Assembly (NCBI GenBank): GCA_035518095.1
Contig: DATIXX010000074.1
Location: 1-64,000, forward strand
Source: Burkholderiales bacterium
Lineage (GTDB): Bacteria > Pseudomonadota > Gammaproteobacteria > Burkholderiales > JAHFRG01
Direction: 5' to 3'
Length of the DNA stretch: 64,000 nt
In this document: in pieces, positions 37,292 to 47,503 of the stretch
Numbering within the stretch: the first letter of the stretch is position 1
Layout: every line of letters starts with the position of its first letter
Notes under the pieces: model-generated
The model's input: the letters and a program-made list of their open reading frames with translations, nothing else
What the model was told of the DNA's origin: nothing
The model's database searches: none
Made by a program: the position numbers and the translations under genes

Positions 37292-40200
37292 ACATATCGG
37301 AATTATTCGTCCGGCGCCCGGTCATGACCATCCTGGTGATGCTGGGCATCCTGCTGTTTGGTTCTATCAGCTACCGCCTGTTGCCGGTAAGCGCTCTTCC
37401 CAACGTGGATTTCCCAACCATTCAGGTTAACGCGGATCTTCCGGGAGCGAGCCCGGAAACCATGGCTTCCTCCGTGGTGACGCCCCTGGAGAAGCAGTTC
37501 TCAGCGGTACCGGGTCTCGATTCTATGAGTTCGGTGAGCGCGCAGGGCACCGGCCAGATCACGTTGCAGTTTTCGCTGGATCGTAATATCGATGCGGCGG
37601 CACAAGATGTGCAGGCGGCGATATCGCTGGCGCAGAAACAACTACCGCCTTCAATGTCGACCCCACCTTCATACCGCAAGGTCAACCCGGCGGACGCGGC
37701 CATTTATTACCTGGCGCTGAGTTCAAATACATTGCCGCTTTCGACGGTCGATGAATACGCGGAAACACTGATGGCGCAACGCATATCCATGATAAGCGGC
37801 GTGGCGCAAGTGCAGGTTTACGGCGCGCAAAAATACGCGGTGCGCGTGCAGCTTGATCCGAGCGCCATGGCGGCGAAAGGCATCGGAATAGATGAAGTTC
37901 AACAGGCGCTGGAACAGCACAACGTCAATCTGCCGGTTGGAATACTGTATGGCCGTCACCGGGCCGTGACCATCCAGGCGAGCGGCCAGCTGAAGAACGC
38001 CGCTGCCTACCGGCCGATGATTGTTGCTTACCGCAACGGCGCGCCGGTGCGGTTGGATGAATTGGGCCGGGTTATCGACAGCGTGGAAAACGACAAAGTG
38101 GCCGCCTGGTATAACGGCGTGCGCGGCATTGTGCTGGCGATTCAACGACAGCCTGGGACGAACACCATCCAAGTGGTCGATAACATCAAAAAACTACTAC
38201 CGGAATTCCGCGCCAATATGCCGCCCGGCATCAAACTGTCGGTGCTTTACGACCGATCCGAATCCATCCGCGCATCAGTCGACGACGTGCAATTTACACT
38301 TATGCTGGCGCTGGCACTGGTGGTAATGGTGATTTTCCTTTTTCTGCGCAACTTGTCCGCGACCGTAATACCCAGCATGGCCCTGCCTTTGTCGATTGTC
38401 GGAACATTCTCCGTCATGTATTTGCTCGGCTACAGCGTTGACAATCTGTCATTGATGGCGCTCACCCTGTGCGTGGGTTTCGTGGTGGATGATGCGATTG
38501 TGATGCTGGAGAACATTACCCGCCACATGGAAAATGGCGAAAGCGCCTTGCAAGCCACTTTGAACGGTTCGAAAGAAATTTCCTTTACCATTTTATCGAT
38601 GACGCTGTCCCTGGCAGCGGTCTTTATTCCGGTGCTGTTCATGGGTGGAGTGCTGGGCAAGCTGCTGCACGAGTTCGCAGTAACCATTATCACCGCGGTG
38701 CTGATTTCGGGTTTCGTGTCTCTTACCCTCACGCCCATGTTGTGCAGCGGATTGTTGCGTCCCGCGCATCAGCAGCACGGCCGTTTGTACGCAGCAAGCG
38801 AAGCGTTTTTCGAAGGAATGAAACGTATCTACGACTTAAGCCTGAAATGGACGCTCAGACACCAACGCTTCACCATCGCGATCTTTACCGCGATTGTCGT
38901 CATTACGGGCTGGCTGTTCGTGGTAATGCCCAAGGGTTTTTTGCCGAACGAGGACACGGGACAGCTTTTCGTATTCACTGAGGCGGCGCAGGACATCTCT
39001 TTCGACGCCATGGCTAGGCAGCAGCAGGCGGTCGCCGAAATCATTCGCGCCGATCCTAATGTGGGATCCATCATGTCCTTTATCGGTGCGGGCGGCTCCA
39101 GCCAGTCGCTGAATCTGGGGCGCATATTCATACGTCTAAAACCGCGCAGCGAGAGATTGAGTGCCGATAAGGTCATTCAGGAATTGCGGCCGCAAGTAGA
39201 GGGAATTCCCGGAATCAAAGTCTATCTGCAGAACCTGCCGGTCATTCGCATTGGCGGCATGCTGACCAAGAGCCAATATCAATATACGCTTCAGGACGCA
39301 GATACGGACGTGCTGTACCGCTGGGCGCCGCTGATCGAGGACAAACTCAAACAGCTGCCCGGTATTCAGGATGTCACCAGCGATCTGCAGATCTCAAACC
39401 CGCAGGTTATAGTGGAAATTGATCGCGACAAGGCTTCAGCCCTCGGAGTGACTTCACAGCAGATCGAGAACGCGCTCTACGACGCCTATGGTTCGCGACA
39501 GGTGTCCACCATTTACACGCCAAGCAACGAATACTGGGTGATCATGGAACTCGAGCCGAAGTATCAGCGCGACAGTTCCGCGCTCTCCATGCTTTATATA
39601 CGCTCGAGCAGCGGCGCGCTGGTGCCGCTCAGCGCGGTTGCGCGCTTGCGTCCCGGCGTAGGCACACTGACTATCAATCACCTGGGGCAGCTCCCCGCGG
39701 TGACCATTTCATTCGACCTGCGGCCAAACGTTTCCCTGAGCACCGCGCTGCGGCAAATCGAGAATGTCAAAAACGAAATCGGCGCTCCGGCAACGCTCAC
39801 CGCGAGCTTCCAGGGTGCGGCCCAGGCGTTTCAGGCGTCGCTGCAGAACATGGGCTATTTGCTTGCTGCAGCGATTTTGGTGATTTACATCGTGCTCGGC
39901 ATTCTGTACGAGAGTTTTGTTCATCCGCTTACCATCCTTTCCGGATTGCCGACCGCGGGGTTGGGGGCGCTGATCACGCTGCTGCTGTTCCATTACGATC
40001 TTGATATGTACGCCTTCGTCGGCATCATCATGCTGGTCGGCATCGTGAAGAAAAACGCCATCATAATGATTGACTTCGCCATCGGAGCGCAGCGCGCCGG
40101 CAGCAAGCCGTTGGATGCGATTTACGAAGCATGCGTTGTGCGCTTCCGCCCGATCATGATGACCACCATGGCGGCGCTGTTCGCGAGCTTGCCGATAGCG

Positions 40201-40386
40201 CTGGGGCTGGGTACAGGGTCCGAGGCGCGCCGCCCCTTGGGGCTCGCGGTCGTGGGCGGCCTGCTGGTGTCGCAGCTCCTCACTCTCTACATAACGCCGG
40301 TCATCTACCTCTATCTGGAATCGTTTCACAACTGGGTTGCGCAAAAGCGCGGCAAGCGTCGCGTCGAGCTGGGAACAGCGACTTGA
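37288..40386 (+). CDS. RND efflux pump inner-membrane subunit (MdtB/MdtC-like)
   Basis: Proton-driven RND transporter (1032 aa) of the hydrophobe/amphiphile efflux family. Twelve TM helices and two large periplasmic loops can be traced. The proton-relay acidic pair is D401/D402 in VGFVVDDAIVMLEN. The opening NISELFVRRPVMTILVM and the LPNVDFPTIQV segment resemble MdtB/MdtC and MuxB/C. GTG start overlaps the adaptor stop. Only one pump gene and no TolC-type outer-membrane channel lie in this operon, so it must borrow a channel. Substrate range unknown. Confidence 0.95.
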   Translation: MNISELFVRRPVMTILVMLGILLFGSISYRLLPVSALPNVDFPTIQVNADLPGASPETMASSVVTPLEKQFSAVPGLDSMSSVSAQGTGQITLQFSLDRNIDAAAQDVQAAISLAQKQLPPSMSTPPSYRKVNPADAAIYYLALSSNTLPLSTVDEYAETLMAQRISMISGVAQVQVYGAQKYAVRVQLDPSAMAAKGIGIDEVQQALEQHNVNLPVGILYGRHRAVTIQASGQLKNAAAYRPMIVAYRNGAPVRLDELGRVIDSVENDKVAAWYNGVRGIVLAIQRQPGTNTIQVVDNIKKLLPEFRANMPPGIKLSVLYDRSESIRASVDDVQFTLMLALALVVMVIFLFLRNLSATVIPSMALPLSIVGTFSVMYLLGYSVDNLSLMALTLCVGFVVDDAIVMLENITRHMENGESALQATLNGSKEISFTILSMTLSLAAVFIPVLFMGGVLGKLLHEFAVTIITAVLISGFVSLTLTPMLCSGLLRPAHQQHGRLYAASEAFFEGMKRIYDLSLKWTLRHQRFTIAIFTAIVVITGWLFVVMPKGFLPNEDTGQLFVFTEAAQDISFDAMARQQQAVAEIIRADPNVGSIMSFIGAGGSSQSLNLGRIFIRLKPRSERLSADKVIQELRPQVEGIPGIKVYLQNLPVIRIGGMLTKSQYQYTLQDADTDVLYRWAPLIEDKLKQLPGIQDVTSDLQISNPQVIVEIDRDKASALGVTSQQIENALYDAYGSRQVSTIYTPSNEYWVIMELEPKYQRDSSALSMLYIRSSSGALVPLSAVARLRPGVGTLTINHLGQLPAVTISFDLRPNVSLSTALRQIENVKNEIGAPATLTASFQGAAQAFQASLQNMGYLLAAAILVIYIVLGILYESFVHPLTILSGLPTAGLGALITLLLFHYDLDMYAFVGIIMLVGIVKKNAIIMIDFAIGAQRAGSKPLDAIYEACVVRFRPIMMTTMAALFASLPIALGLGTGSEARRPLGLAVVGGLLVSQLLTLYITPVIYLYLESFHNWVAQKRGKRRVELGTAT

Positions 40387-40519
40387 GCAGAAGTTGTCAG
40401 ACTATGCTGGCAGGCAAATCGCTTTGCTGTAATGGGCCCCATGCAGTCGCCGCAATGCACGTCAGGCGAGGTGCAAAACCTGCGCTTGTCCACAGTTCGC
40501 CCACGAGTGCGGTGCTGAC

Positions 40520-40963
40520 TTAGAACGTCTTGTAAGGAAGGTATTTTCCGCTCATTACTACGTTTACGCGGTCGCCCTTGGGATCGGGTTCGCGCGAGAT
40601 CTTAATGGTGAAATCGATTGCACTCATGATGCCGTCCCCGAATTCCTCGTGAATGAGTTCCTTTAGGGTGGTGCCGTACACGTTGACGATCTCATACAAG
40701 CGATAAATCAACGGGTCTGACGGTACGGCGCTGGGCAGCGAACCCTTGTAAGGCACCTGCTGTAACAGAAGCACGGCTTCGTCGCTGAGTCCCAGAACTT
40801 TTCCCGCCGTTTCTGCCTGTTTCTTGGTCATTGCCATCTGCCCGAGCAGGGCAGCCGTTGACCACTCCTTGCTTTGGCCGACGGCCTCGGCGATTTTGGC
40901 CCAGGTCAGGCCTTTACGGTTCTTGGCGCCAATGACCTGTTCTGTTACGTCGCTACGCTTCAT
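40520..40963 (-). CDS. cynS: Cyanate hydratase (cyanase)
   Basis: Converts cyanate and bicarbonate to ammonia and CO2 (147 aa). Catalytic residues R88, E91 and S114 match the Arg/Glu/Ser triad, and the family core DPLIYRLYEIVNVYG and KELIHEEFGDGIMSAI is intact. The ATG at 40963 is chosen because GGAGG lies just upstream; an in-frame ATG at 41002 adds 13 polar residues without such a site. It stands alone: no carbonic anhydrase, cyanate transporter or CynR regulator is adjacent. It ends 133 bases from the convergent RND pump. Confidence 0.95.
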   Translation of the reverse strand: MKRSDVTEQVIGAKNRKGLTWAKIAEAVGQSKEWSTAALLGQMAMTKKQAETAGKVLGLSDEAVLLLQQVPYKGSLPSAVPSDPLIYRLYEIVNVYGTTLKELIHEEFGDGIMSAIDFTIKISREPDPKGDRVNVVMSGKYLPYKTF

Positions 40964-41047
40964 AGATTTTCCTCCGTTGGTATCTTGATTTGACTGGGTC
41001 AATATAAAAGCCGGTGACGTTATGCCTACCGCTGATGCACTCCTTGT

Positions 41048-42166
41048 TCATTGCGCGAAAAATTCCTTGACCTTATCCATCCAGGATTTTGCGCGCGGAT
41101 TGTGGCGCCCGCCGTCGCGTTGGTTGATGCTTTCCAGCTCTATAAGAAGCTCGCGCTGACGCGAAGTGAGATTGACGGGTGTTTCCACTACCACGTGACA
41201 CAATAAATCGCCGTACGATGTATTGCGAACACCCTTGATGCCTTTGCCGCGAAGACGGAAGACCTTGCCGTTTTGCGTTTCCGCCGGAATCCTGAGCTTG
41301 GCGGACCCGTCCAGCGTCGGAATTTCAATTTCTCCTCCGAGCGCCGCCACGGTGAAGTTGATCGGCATTTCGCAATGCAGGTCGTTATGGTCACGCGTAA
41401 AAACCGCATGCTCCTTTAGATGAATTACCACGTACAGATCGCCGGCCGGACCACCGCTAACGCCGGCCTCGCCTTCGCCGCTCAAACGGATTCGGTCGCT
41501 GTCGTCTATCCCGACCGGAATCTTTACCGACAAGGTCTTATGCTGCTTTACGCGGCCCGCGCCGTAACATGTCGGACATGGCTCCGGAACGACCTTGCCG
41601 CTGCCATGGCATCTCGGGCAAGTCTGCTGAATAGAGAAAAACCCCTGCTGCATGCGCACCTGACCGTGGCCGCCACAGGTGGAGCACGTTTGCGGCTTGG
41701 TGCCGGGCTTGGCGCCGGAACCATGGCAAGTTTCGCATAACGCCATCGTTGGAATGCGAATTCGGGTTTCGGTGCCGCGCGCTGCTTCTTCCAGAGTAAT
41801 TTCAAGGTTGTAACGCAGATCGGCGCCGCGGTAGGCTCCGGAGCGGGCACGCGCGCCGCCAAAGATATCGCTGAAAATATCGCCAAAAGCATCGGCGAAG
41901 CCTCCGAAACCCGCGCCCATTCCGCCCATGCCTGCTTGCGCTTCTAACCCGGCGTGCCCGAACTGATCATATGCCGAGCGCTTTTCGGGGTCGCCGAGGA
42001 TTTCGTAAGCCTGTTTGGCTTCCTTGAACTGCTCTTCGGACTTCGGGTTGTCCGGATTGCGGTCCGGATGATGCTTCATCGCCAACTTGCGATAAGCTTT
42101 CCTGATTTCCGCTTCCGAGGCATCGCGGTTGACACCAAGCACTTCATAGTAATCGCGTTTGGTCAT
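41048..42166 (-). CDS. dnaJ: Chaperone protein DnaJ
   Basis: Type I Hsp40 co-chaperone (372 aa) delivering clients to DnaK. J domain with HPD in MKHHPDRNP, a Gly/Phe-rich linker (about residues 75-110), four zinc-binding CxxCxGxG repeats ([32 protein letters not shown]), and the C-terminal substrate domain. It follows dnaK on the same strand after a 164-base gap in which I see no gene or clear signal. Confidence 0.98.
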   Translation of the reverse strand: MTKRDYYEVLGVNRDASEAEIRKAYRKLAMKHHPDRNPDNPKSEEQFKEAKQAYEILGDPEKRSAYDQFGHAGLEAQAGMGGMGAGFGGFADAFGDIFSDIFGGARARSGAYRGADLRYNLEITLEEAARGTETRIRIPTMALCETCHGSGAKPGTKPQTCSTCGGHGQVRMQQGFFSIQQTCPRCHGSGKVVPEPCPTCYGAGRVKQHKTLSVKIPVGIDDSDRIRLSGEGEAGVSGGPAGDLYVVIHLKEHAVFTRDHNDLHCEMPINFTVAALGGEIEIPTLDGSAKLRIPAETQNGKVFRLRGKGIKGVRNTSYGDLLCHVVVETPVNLTSRQRELLIELESINQRDGGRHNPRAKSWMDKVKEFFAQ

Positions 42167-42330
42167 GTTTGATCTTCACCGCAGCAACGCGGACGTACAA
42201 AATAAAGACAATCTATTTGCAGCCCGAATTTAGCGCTTCTCTGTATTTTCGTCGCCCCATAAAACTCACGCACAAGGCACCGTGAAGTCCCAATCTCCCG
42301 GCGTCCCTGGGCCTCTGCGGTCACAACCCG

Positions 42331-44277
42331 CTATTTCTTGCTGTCTTTTACTTCTTCGAACTCAGCGTCCACAACGTTACTGTCGTCCGATTTTTTACCG
42401 CTGTCTGCGGAAGCAGTAGCTGTTTGGCCCTGTTGAGCCTGTTGCGCTTGTTGCGCTTGGCTCTGGGCGTAGATGTGCTCCGCCAGCTTGTGCGAAGCTT
42501 CGGCCAATGCCTGGCTCTTGGTCTCGATTTTCGCCTTGTCGTCGCTTTTCAGAGCGGCTTCGGCGTCCTTCAAAGCGGCTTCGATCTTGGCCTTTTCGTC
42601 GGACGAGAGTTTTTCACCATAGTCCTTCAGCGATTTTTTAACTGAATGGATAAGGGAATCGCACTGGTTACGCGCGTTCACAAGTTCCACTGCCTTGCGG
42701 TCTTCTTCAGCGTGCGCTTCGGCATCCTTGACCATGCGCTTGATTTCCTCTTCCTTGAGGCCGGAACTTGCCTTGATGGTGATCCTGTTCTCCTTGCCGG
42801 TCGCCTTATCCTTGGCTGAAACGTGCAAGATGCCGTTAGCGTCGATGTCGAAGGTGACTTCAATCTGAGGAAGCCCGCGCGGCGCCGGCGGGATATCGGC
42901 CAGATTAAACTGGCCGAGACTCTTGTTGCCGGTGGCCATCTCGCGCTCGCCTTGCAGTACGTGGATGGTCACTGCGGTCTGGTTGTCGTCCGCGGTGGAG
43001 AAGACCTGCTGCGCCTTGGTCGGGATGGTGGTATTTTTTTGGATGAGTTTGGTCATCACGCCGCCCAGCGTTTCGATGCCCAGAGAAAGCGGCGTGACAT
43101 CCAGCAGCAGCACGTCTTTGACCTCGCCTTGCAAAACGCCAGCCTGAATCGCTGCGCCAACCGCAACCGCTTCATCCGGATTCACGTCCTTGCGCGGTTC
43201 CTTGCCGAATATTTCTTTCACCTTTTCCTGCACCTTGGGCGTGCGTGTCTGGCCGCCGACCAGTATCACGTCTTCGATTTCGGATAATTTCACCCCCGCG
43301 TCCTTGATGGCGATCTTGCACGGCTCCACGGTTTTTTCAATCAGTTCTTCAACCAGGCTCTCGAATTTGGCGCGGGTTATTTTAATATTGAGGTGTTTGG
43401 GTCCGCGCGCATCCGCCGTGATGTAAGGCAAATTAACTTCAGTCTGCTGCGTGCTGGAAAGCTCGATCTTGGCTTTTTCGGCCGCTTCCTTGAGGCGCTG
43501 CAGGGCCAGCACATCGTTGCGCAGATCTATGCCTTGGTCTTTCTTGAATTCGTCGGCCAGGTAATCGATTACCCGCTGGTCAAAATCCTCGCCTCCGAGG
43601 AACGTATCGCCGTTGGTGGACAGAACCTCAAACTGATGCTCGCCCTCGACTTCGGCGATTTCGATGATAGAAATGTCGAACGTACCACCCCCCAGGTCGT
43701 AGACCGCAATCTTGCGGTCGCCTTCTTTTTTGTCCAGGCCGAAAGCAAGCGCCGCAGCAGTCGGCTCGTTGATGATGCGCTTGACCTCAAGGCCGGCGAT
43801 GCGTCCGGCATCCTTGGTCGCCTGGCGCTGCGAATCGTTGAAATAGGCCGGGACGGTGATGACTGCTTCATCGACGTTTTCGCCGAGGTAGTCTTCCGCG
43901 GTCTTTTTCATTTTTATCAGTACCTGGGCCGATATTTCGGGCGGTGCGATTTTCTTGCCGCGCACTTCAATCCAAGCGTCGCCGTTGCTGTTCTCGACGA
44001 TCTTGTAAGGCATCAGATTAATGTCCTTCTGCACCTCTTTTTCGCCGAAGCGGCGGCCGATCAGCCGCTTGACCGCGTACAGCGTGTTTTTCGGGTTGGT
44101 CACCGCCTGGCGCTTGGCCGGCGCGCCGACCAAGATTTCACCGTCATCCATGTACGCGACAATCGAAGGCGTGGTGCGCGAGCCTTCTGAATTTTCGATG
44201 ACCTTAGGCTTGCCGCCTTCCATGACGGCGACGCAAGAGTTGGTCGTTCCCAAGTCGATTCCGATGATCTTTGCCAT
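42331..44277 (-). CDS. dnaK: Chaperone protein DnaK (Hsp70)
   Basis: Hsp70 chaperone (648 aa). ATPase domain opens with [19 protein letters not shown] and includes the [11 protein letters not shown] and [10 protein letters not shown] motifs. The substrate domain has [14 protein letters not shown], and the tail is Gln/Ala-rich ending in the acidic VVDAEFEEV segment. Downstream of grpE by 63 bases and upstream of dnaJ, so the three probably form one heat-shock operon from the sigma32 promoter at 44934. Confidence 0.99.
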   Translation of the reverse strand: MAKIIGIDLGTTNSCVAVMEGGKPKVIENSEGSRTTPSIVAYMDDGEILVGAPAKRQAVTNPKNTLYAVKRLIGRRFGEKEVQKDINLMPYKIVENSNGDAWIEVRGKKIAPPEISAQVLIKMKKTAEDYLGENVDEAVITVPAYFNDSQRQATKDAGRIAGLEVKRIINEPTAAALAFGLDKKEGDRKIAVYDLGGGTFDISIIEIAEVEGEHQFEVLSTNGDTFLGGEDFDQRVIDYLADEFKKDQGIDLRNDVLALQRLKEAAEKAKIELSSTQQTEVNLPYITADARGPKHLNIKITRAKFESLVEELIEKTVEPCKIAIKDAGVKLSEIEDVILVGGQTRTPKVQEKVKEIFGKEPRKDVNPDEAVAVGAAIQAGVLQGEVKDVLLLDVTPLSLGIETLGGVMTKLIQKNTTIPTKAQQVFSTADDNQTAVTIHVLQGEREMATGNKSLGQFNLADIPPAPRGLPQIEVTFDIDANGILHVSAKDKATGKENRITIKASSGLKEEEIKRMVKDAEAHAEEDRKAVELVNARNQCDSLIHSVKKSLKDYGEKLSSDEKAKIEAALKDAEAALKSDDKAKIETKSQALAEASHKLAEHIYAQSQAQQAQQAQQGQTATASADSGKKSDDSNVVDAEFEEVKDSKK

Positions 44278-44340
44278 GTCGATTCCTTAAGATGAGTAAT
44301 TACCTATTAGTTTTTAATATCTGGGCGCAACGGCCCAAGT

Positions 44341-44910
44341 TCAAGCTTTCTTGGGCTTGCCGACCACGACCAACGCCGGCCTGATGACCCTATCGTTAAG
44401 TGTGTAGCCTTTTTGCATGACGCTAATGACGGTATTCGGTTCGCCCGCCGACTCCACTGCAGTTATGGCCTGGTGGCGGTGCGGGTCAAACTTTTCACCC
44501 AGTGCCGTGATTTCCCGAATATTGAATTTTTCGAATATCGAAATAAGCAGTTTCAATGTCAGTTCCACGCCGCTTTTGAGACTTTCCAAGGTTGCATTTT
44601 CACTGGCCAGCGCCGCTTCCAAGCTGTCCTTAACCGCCAGTATCTGGCCGGAGAAGTTCTCTATCGCGTATTTGTGCGCATTGGCGATGTCCACCTGGGC
44701 GCGTTTACGGATGTTGTCGGCTTCTGCGCGCGCCCGCAGCCACGCATCGTGGTGCTCCTGTGCGGCGAGCTCGGCTTTCTTGAGCATTTCTTCCAAGCTG
44801 GGCGTGGTTTCGGGCGTTGTCTCGGGGGCCGCCTGTTCAGCCTGTTGCTCGACTGTTTCAGGTTTTTCCTGAATGAGCTCATGTGACTGATTGTGTTGTG
44901 AATCTTGCAT
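44341..44910 (-). CDS. grpE: Nucleotide exchange factor GrpE
   Basis: Releases ADP from DnaK (189 aa). An acidic, Glu/Gln-rich N-terminal tail precedes the long helix ([16 protein letters not shown]) and the C-terminal beta domain ([11 protein letters not shown] and [17 protein letters not shown]). The ATG has GGAGG upstream (reverse complement of 44917-44921). First gene of the grpE-dnaK-dnaJ operon behind a sigma32-type promoter. Confidence 0.97.
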   Translation of the reverse strand: MQDSQHNQSHELIQEKPETVEQQAEQAAPETTPETTPSLEEMLKKAELAAQEHHDAWLRARAEADNIRKRAQVDIANAHKYAIENFSGQILAVKDSLEAALASENATLESLKSGVELTLKLLISIFEKFNIREITALGEKFDPHRHQAITAVESAGEPNTVISVMQKGYTLNDRVIRPALVVVGKPKKA

Positions 44911-44933
44911 ACACTCCTCCGCTTTATTTGTAA

Positions 44934-44960
44934 CATGGGGCCGCTTGCGACCATTTCAAG
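44934..44960 (-). promoter_or_regulatory. Sigma32 heat-shock promoter of grpE-dnaK-dnaJ
   Basis: Reading the minus strand: CTTGAAA (44960-44954), 13 bases, then CCCCATG (44940-44934). This is the sigma32 pattern CTTGAAA-N13-CCCCAT. The start site would fall near 44925, leaving a short leader to the grpE ATG at 44910. Confidence 0.88.
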
Positions 44961-44977
44961 CGGTTACAGAAAGATGT

Positions 44978-46078
44978 TCAGGCTTTGGCGCCTAACGCAA
45001 CTGCCCGTTCGCGGCTCAAACGGCCGGCGACTTGAGCTGCCTGCGCATCGTATCTGACCGAGACCCAACCCTGCAGATTTTCCAGCGCGATTTGGCAAAG
45101 TGCGTGTATCCAGTCGGCGCGCTCATTGAGGCAGGGAATGTAATGAAACTCCGTACCGCCGCTGTTCAAGAATGCAGCCTTGCCTTCGATGGCGATTTCT
45201 TCCAGTGTTTCCAAGCAATCGCTGACAAAGCCCGGGCACACCACATCGACACGCTCGGTATGCTGTTTGCCTAGCTTATGCAGGACTTCCATGGTGTAAG
45301 GCTTCAGCCACTCCGCGCGTCCAAAGCGCGATTGAAAACAAACTTGGTAACGTGGCTCCTCCCAACCCAGCGCCTCGGCGAGCAGCCGTGCCGTTTTCTG
45401 ACATTCGCAATGGTACGGATCGCCTTTATCCAGCGTGTAGCGCGGCACTCCGTGAAAACTGATAACAAGCTTGTCGGGACGACCATTTTTCATCCAGTAG
45501 TCATTAACGTTTTGGGCCAGTGCCGCGATGTACGCCGGATGGTCGTGATAATGCTTGACGGTGCGCAACGCCGGCGCGTTGCGCGTGCGAAGCAATTCCT
45601 GGAATACCGCATCGAAGCTGCTCGCAGTGGTGCTGGCAGCGTACTGCGGGTAGAGCGGCAGCAGCAGAATGCGCTCGCAGTGCTTAAGAGCGGCAAGCGA
45701 TGAAGCAATCGACGGACTCCCGTAGCGCATCGCGTATTCGATACTCAACGGCGATTTGATCCTCTCCCCCAAATAGCCGCGCAGCAATTTTGTTTGGCGT
45801 TCGGTGTGCACCCTAAGCGGCGAGCCTTCGCTCATCCAGATTTTGGCGTATCGTTGCGCAGACTTTCTCGGGCGCATATTGAGGATAATGCCGTGCAGAA
45901 CTGGTCCCCAGATAACGCGGGGAATCTCGATAACCCGCGCGTCGGACAGGAATTGCTTGAGATAGGAGCGTAACGACCGGGCCGTCGGCGCATCCGGGGT
46001 GCCGAGATTGACAAGCAGGATCCCAGTTTGCGCCTGCGTGCCGTGCTGATAAGGGGGTTCCGCGCGGTAGGATGACAT
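44978..46078 (-). CDS. hemH: Ferrochelatase
   Basis: Inserts ferrous iron into protoporphyrin IX, the last haem step (366 aa). The [14 protein letters not shown] opening, [16 protein letters not shown] with the catalytic His, [19 protein letters not shown], and [15 protein letters not shown] are diagnostic. hrcA lies six bases upstream on the same strand, so the two are likely co-transcribed. It ends 18 bases from the sigma32 -35 element for grpE. Confidence 0.97.
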   Translation of the reverse strand: MSSYRAEPPYQHGTQAQTGILLVNLGTPDAPTARSLRSYLKQFLSDARVIEIPRVIWGPVLHGIILNMRPRKSAQRYAKIWMSEGSPLRVHTERQTKLLRGYLGERIKSPLSIEYAMRYGSPSIASSLAALKHCERILLLPLYPQYAASTTASSFDAVFQELLRTRNAPALRTVKHYHDHPAYIAALAQNVNDYWMKNGRPDKLVISFHGVPRYTLDKGDPYHCECQKTARLLAEALGWEEPRYQVCFQSRFGRAEWLKPYTMEVLHKLGKQHTERVDVVCPGFVSDCLETLEEIAIEGKAAFLNSGGTEFHYIPCLNERADWIHALCQIALENLQGWVSVRYDAQAAQVAGRLSRERAVALGAKA

Positions 46079-46084
46079 TAAATT

Positions 46085-47104
46085 TTAATGTTGCGAAAGT
46101 GCGCTGGTGAGAAGTTTCGCGGTGATGTCTACAATCGGAATGACACGCTCATAGGCCATGCGCGTGGGTCCGATCACGCCCACAGTACCTACAATTTGTC
46201 CATCCACCTCGTACGGTGCGGTGACCACGCTGCATTCATCGAGCGGCAGCAAGCCAGACTCGTTACCGATGAAAATCTGCACCCCGTGGGCGCGGCTGCT
46301 TACATCGAGCAGCTGCAGCAGCGCCGTTTTCTGCTCGAACAGATCAAAAAGCTTCCGCAGGTGTGCCATATTTGAGGATAAGTCCTGCACGCGCAGCAGG
46401 TTGTGTTCACCTGAAATAACATAATCCCCGGAGGACTCGGAGACTGCCTGGCTGCCTACATCCAGCGCTGCGGTCATCAAGGCGCTCATATCGCTGTGCA
46501 GCTGCTGGAGTTCTCGTTGGATGTGCTTGCGAATCTCTTCAAAGGTATTGCCGGCAAAATTCTGGTTAAGGAAATTTGCGGCCTGGATTAGCTCGGCGGG
46601 TGAATATTTCTTCTCTGTGAGGATGATGCGATTTTGAACATCGCCTTCTGGAGTGACGATGATTAAAAGGATGCGCTTGTCGGATAGGCTTAGAAATTCA
46701 ATATGCCGAAACGTGGCGCAACGGCGTTTCGGATTTACCACAACGCCGGCAAAATGCGTGAGATCCGAGAGCAAATGCGAGGCGGAATGCACTAGTTTTT
46801 GCGTATTGTCGGTTTGTAGCTGGCCTTCGAGCTGGCTGACTTGCGTAACGTCGAGAGGTTTGATGGTGAGTAGCGTATCTACGAAGAACCGGTAGCCGAG
46901 CGCGGTGGGTACACGTCCCGCCGAGGTATGCGGACTGGCGATAAAACCCATGTCCTCAAGGTCGGCCATGATATTGCGAATGCTGGCCGAGCTTAAATCC
47001 AGGCCTGAATATTTCGAGAGCGCGCGCGAGCCGATAGGCTGGCCCTCGGTGATATAGCGTTCCACCAGAGTTTTAAGCAGGATACGGGCGCGTTCACTCA
47101 GCAT
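46085..47104 (-). CDS. hrcA: Heat-inducible transcription repressor HrcA
   Basis: Winged-helix repressor of class I heat-shock genes that binds CIRCE operators (339 aa). The N-terminal wHTH includes [31 protein letters not shown], followed by [20 protein letters not shown] and GAF-like central and C-terminal parts. No CIRCE element (TTAGCACTC inverted repeat) was seen near hrcA, grpE or dnaK, so its target, presumably groES-groEL, is elsewhere. Neighbours hemH and nadK are standard for betaproteobacteria. Confidence 0.96.
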   Translation of the reverse strand: MLSERARILLKTLVERYITEGQPIGSRALSKYSGLDLSSASIRNIMADLEDMGFIASPHTSAGRVPTALGYRFFVDTLLTIKPLDVTQVSQLEGQLQTDNTQKLVHSASHLLSDLTHFAGVVVNPKRRCATFRHIEFLSLSDKRILLIIVTPEGDVQNRIILTEKKYSPAELIQAANFLNQNFAGNTFEEIRKHIQRELQQLHSDMSALMTAALDVGSQAVSESSGDYVISGEHNLLRVQDLSSNMAHLRKLFDLFEQKTALLQLLDVSSRAHGVQIFIGNESGLLPLDECSVVTAPYEVDGQIVGTVGVIGPTRMAYERVIPIVDITAKLLTSALSQH

Positions 47105-47503
47105 GACTGGAGCCTCAGATAAAGTTCATGTAACCGCGTTGCCGGCAGAATGGAACCGATGGCTGGGCGCAAGGCTTAAGCGAATAGTTAAGTAGAAGCC
47201 ATTCGCGAGCCAAGCAACGCCGCCAGCGGCAAATTTCGCCGCAACCCGATAGAACGGGGCTTTCCGTGCGTCAAACTTTGTCGCTCGTCGCTGGTGTGCA
47301 AACCCAGCACACCTCGCTCCTCGCTTCGCGTATGGCCCCCGGAAAGCCATCCGTCGCGCCTGCGCGCTTTGTATCAGAGGTTCCTTAATTCTACACAAAG
47401 ATGCGCGCTAAAAGTGGCGGAAAACGCGTTAATGAAAAAAGCGCTTCTCCCCGGGCGCTTTGCCGTTCACACCTTACCCATCTTTTTATGGTTTAATTTG
47501 GGC
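47105..47503. other. 399-base divergent gap with a structured block, no supported gene
   Basis: Lies between hrcA and nadK. It contains nested inverted repeats: outer GGCTTTCCG (47258-47266) with CGGAAAGCC (47340-47348), and inner GGTGTGC (47293-47299) with GCACACC (47307-47313). A 90-codon reading frame on the minus strand (47126-47398) spans it but is Arg/Ala-rich and lacks a translation signal. It may be a dispersed intergenic repeat or structured RNA. Confidence 0.5.

Noticed and set aside
43393-44190. 265-codon open frame antisense to dnaK
   Set aside because: Well-known type of artefact opposite dnaK; no independent evidence.
44911-47160. CIRCE operator near hrcA or grpE
   Set aside because: No TTAGCACTC-type inverted repeat found by eye on either strand.
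47126-47398. 90-codon minus-strand reading frame between hrcA and nadK
   Set aside because: Arg/Ala-rich composition, no ribosome binding site, and the frame simply follows the inverted-repeat block.
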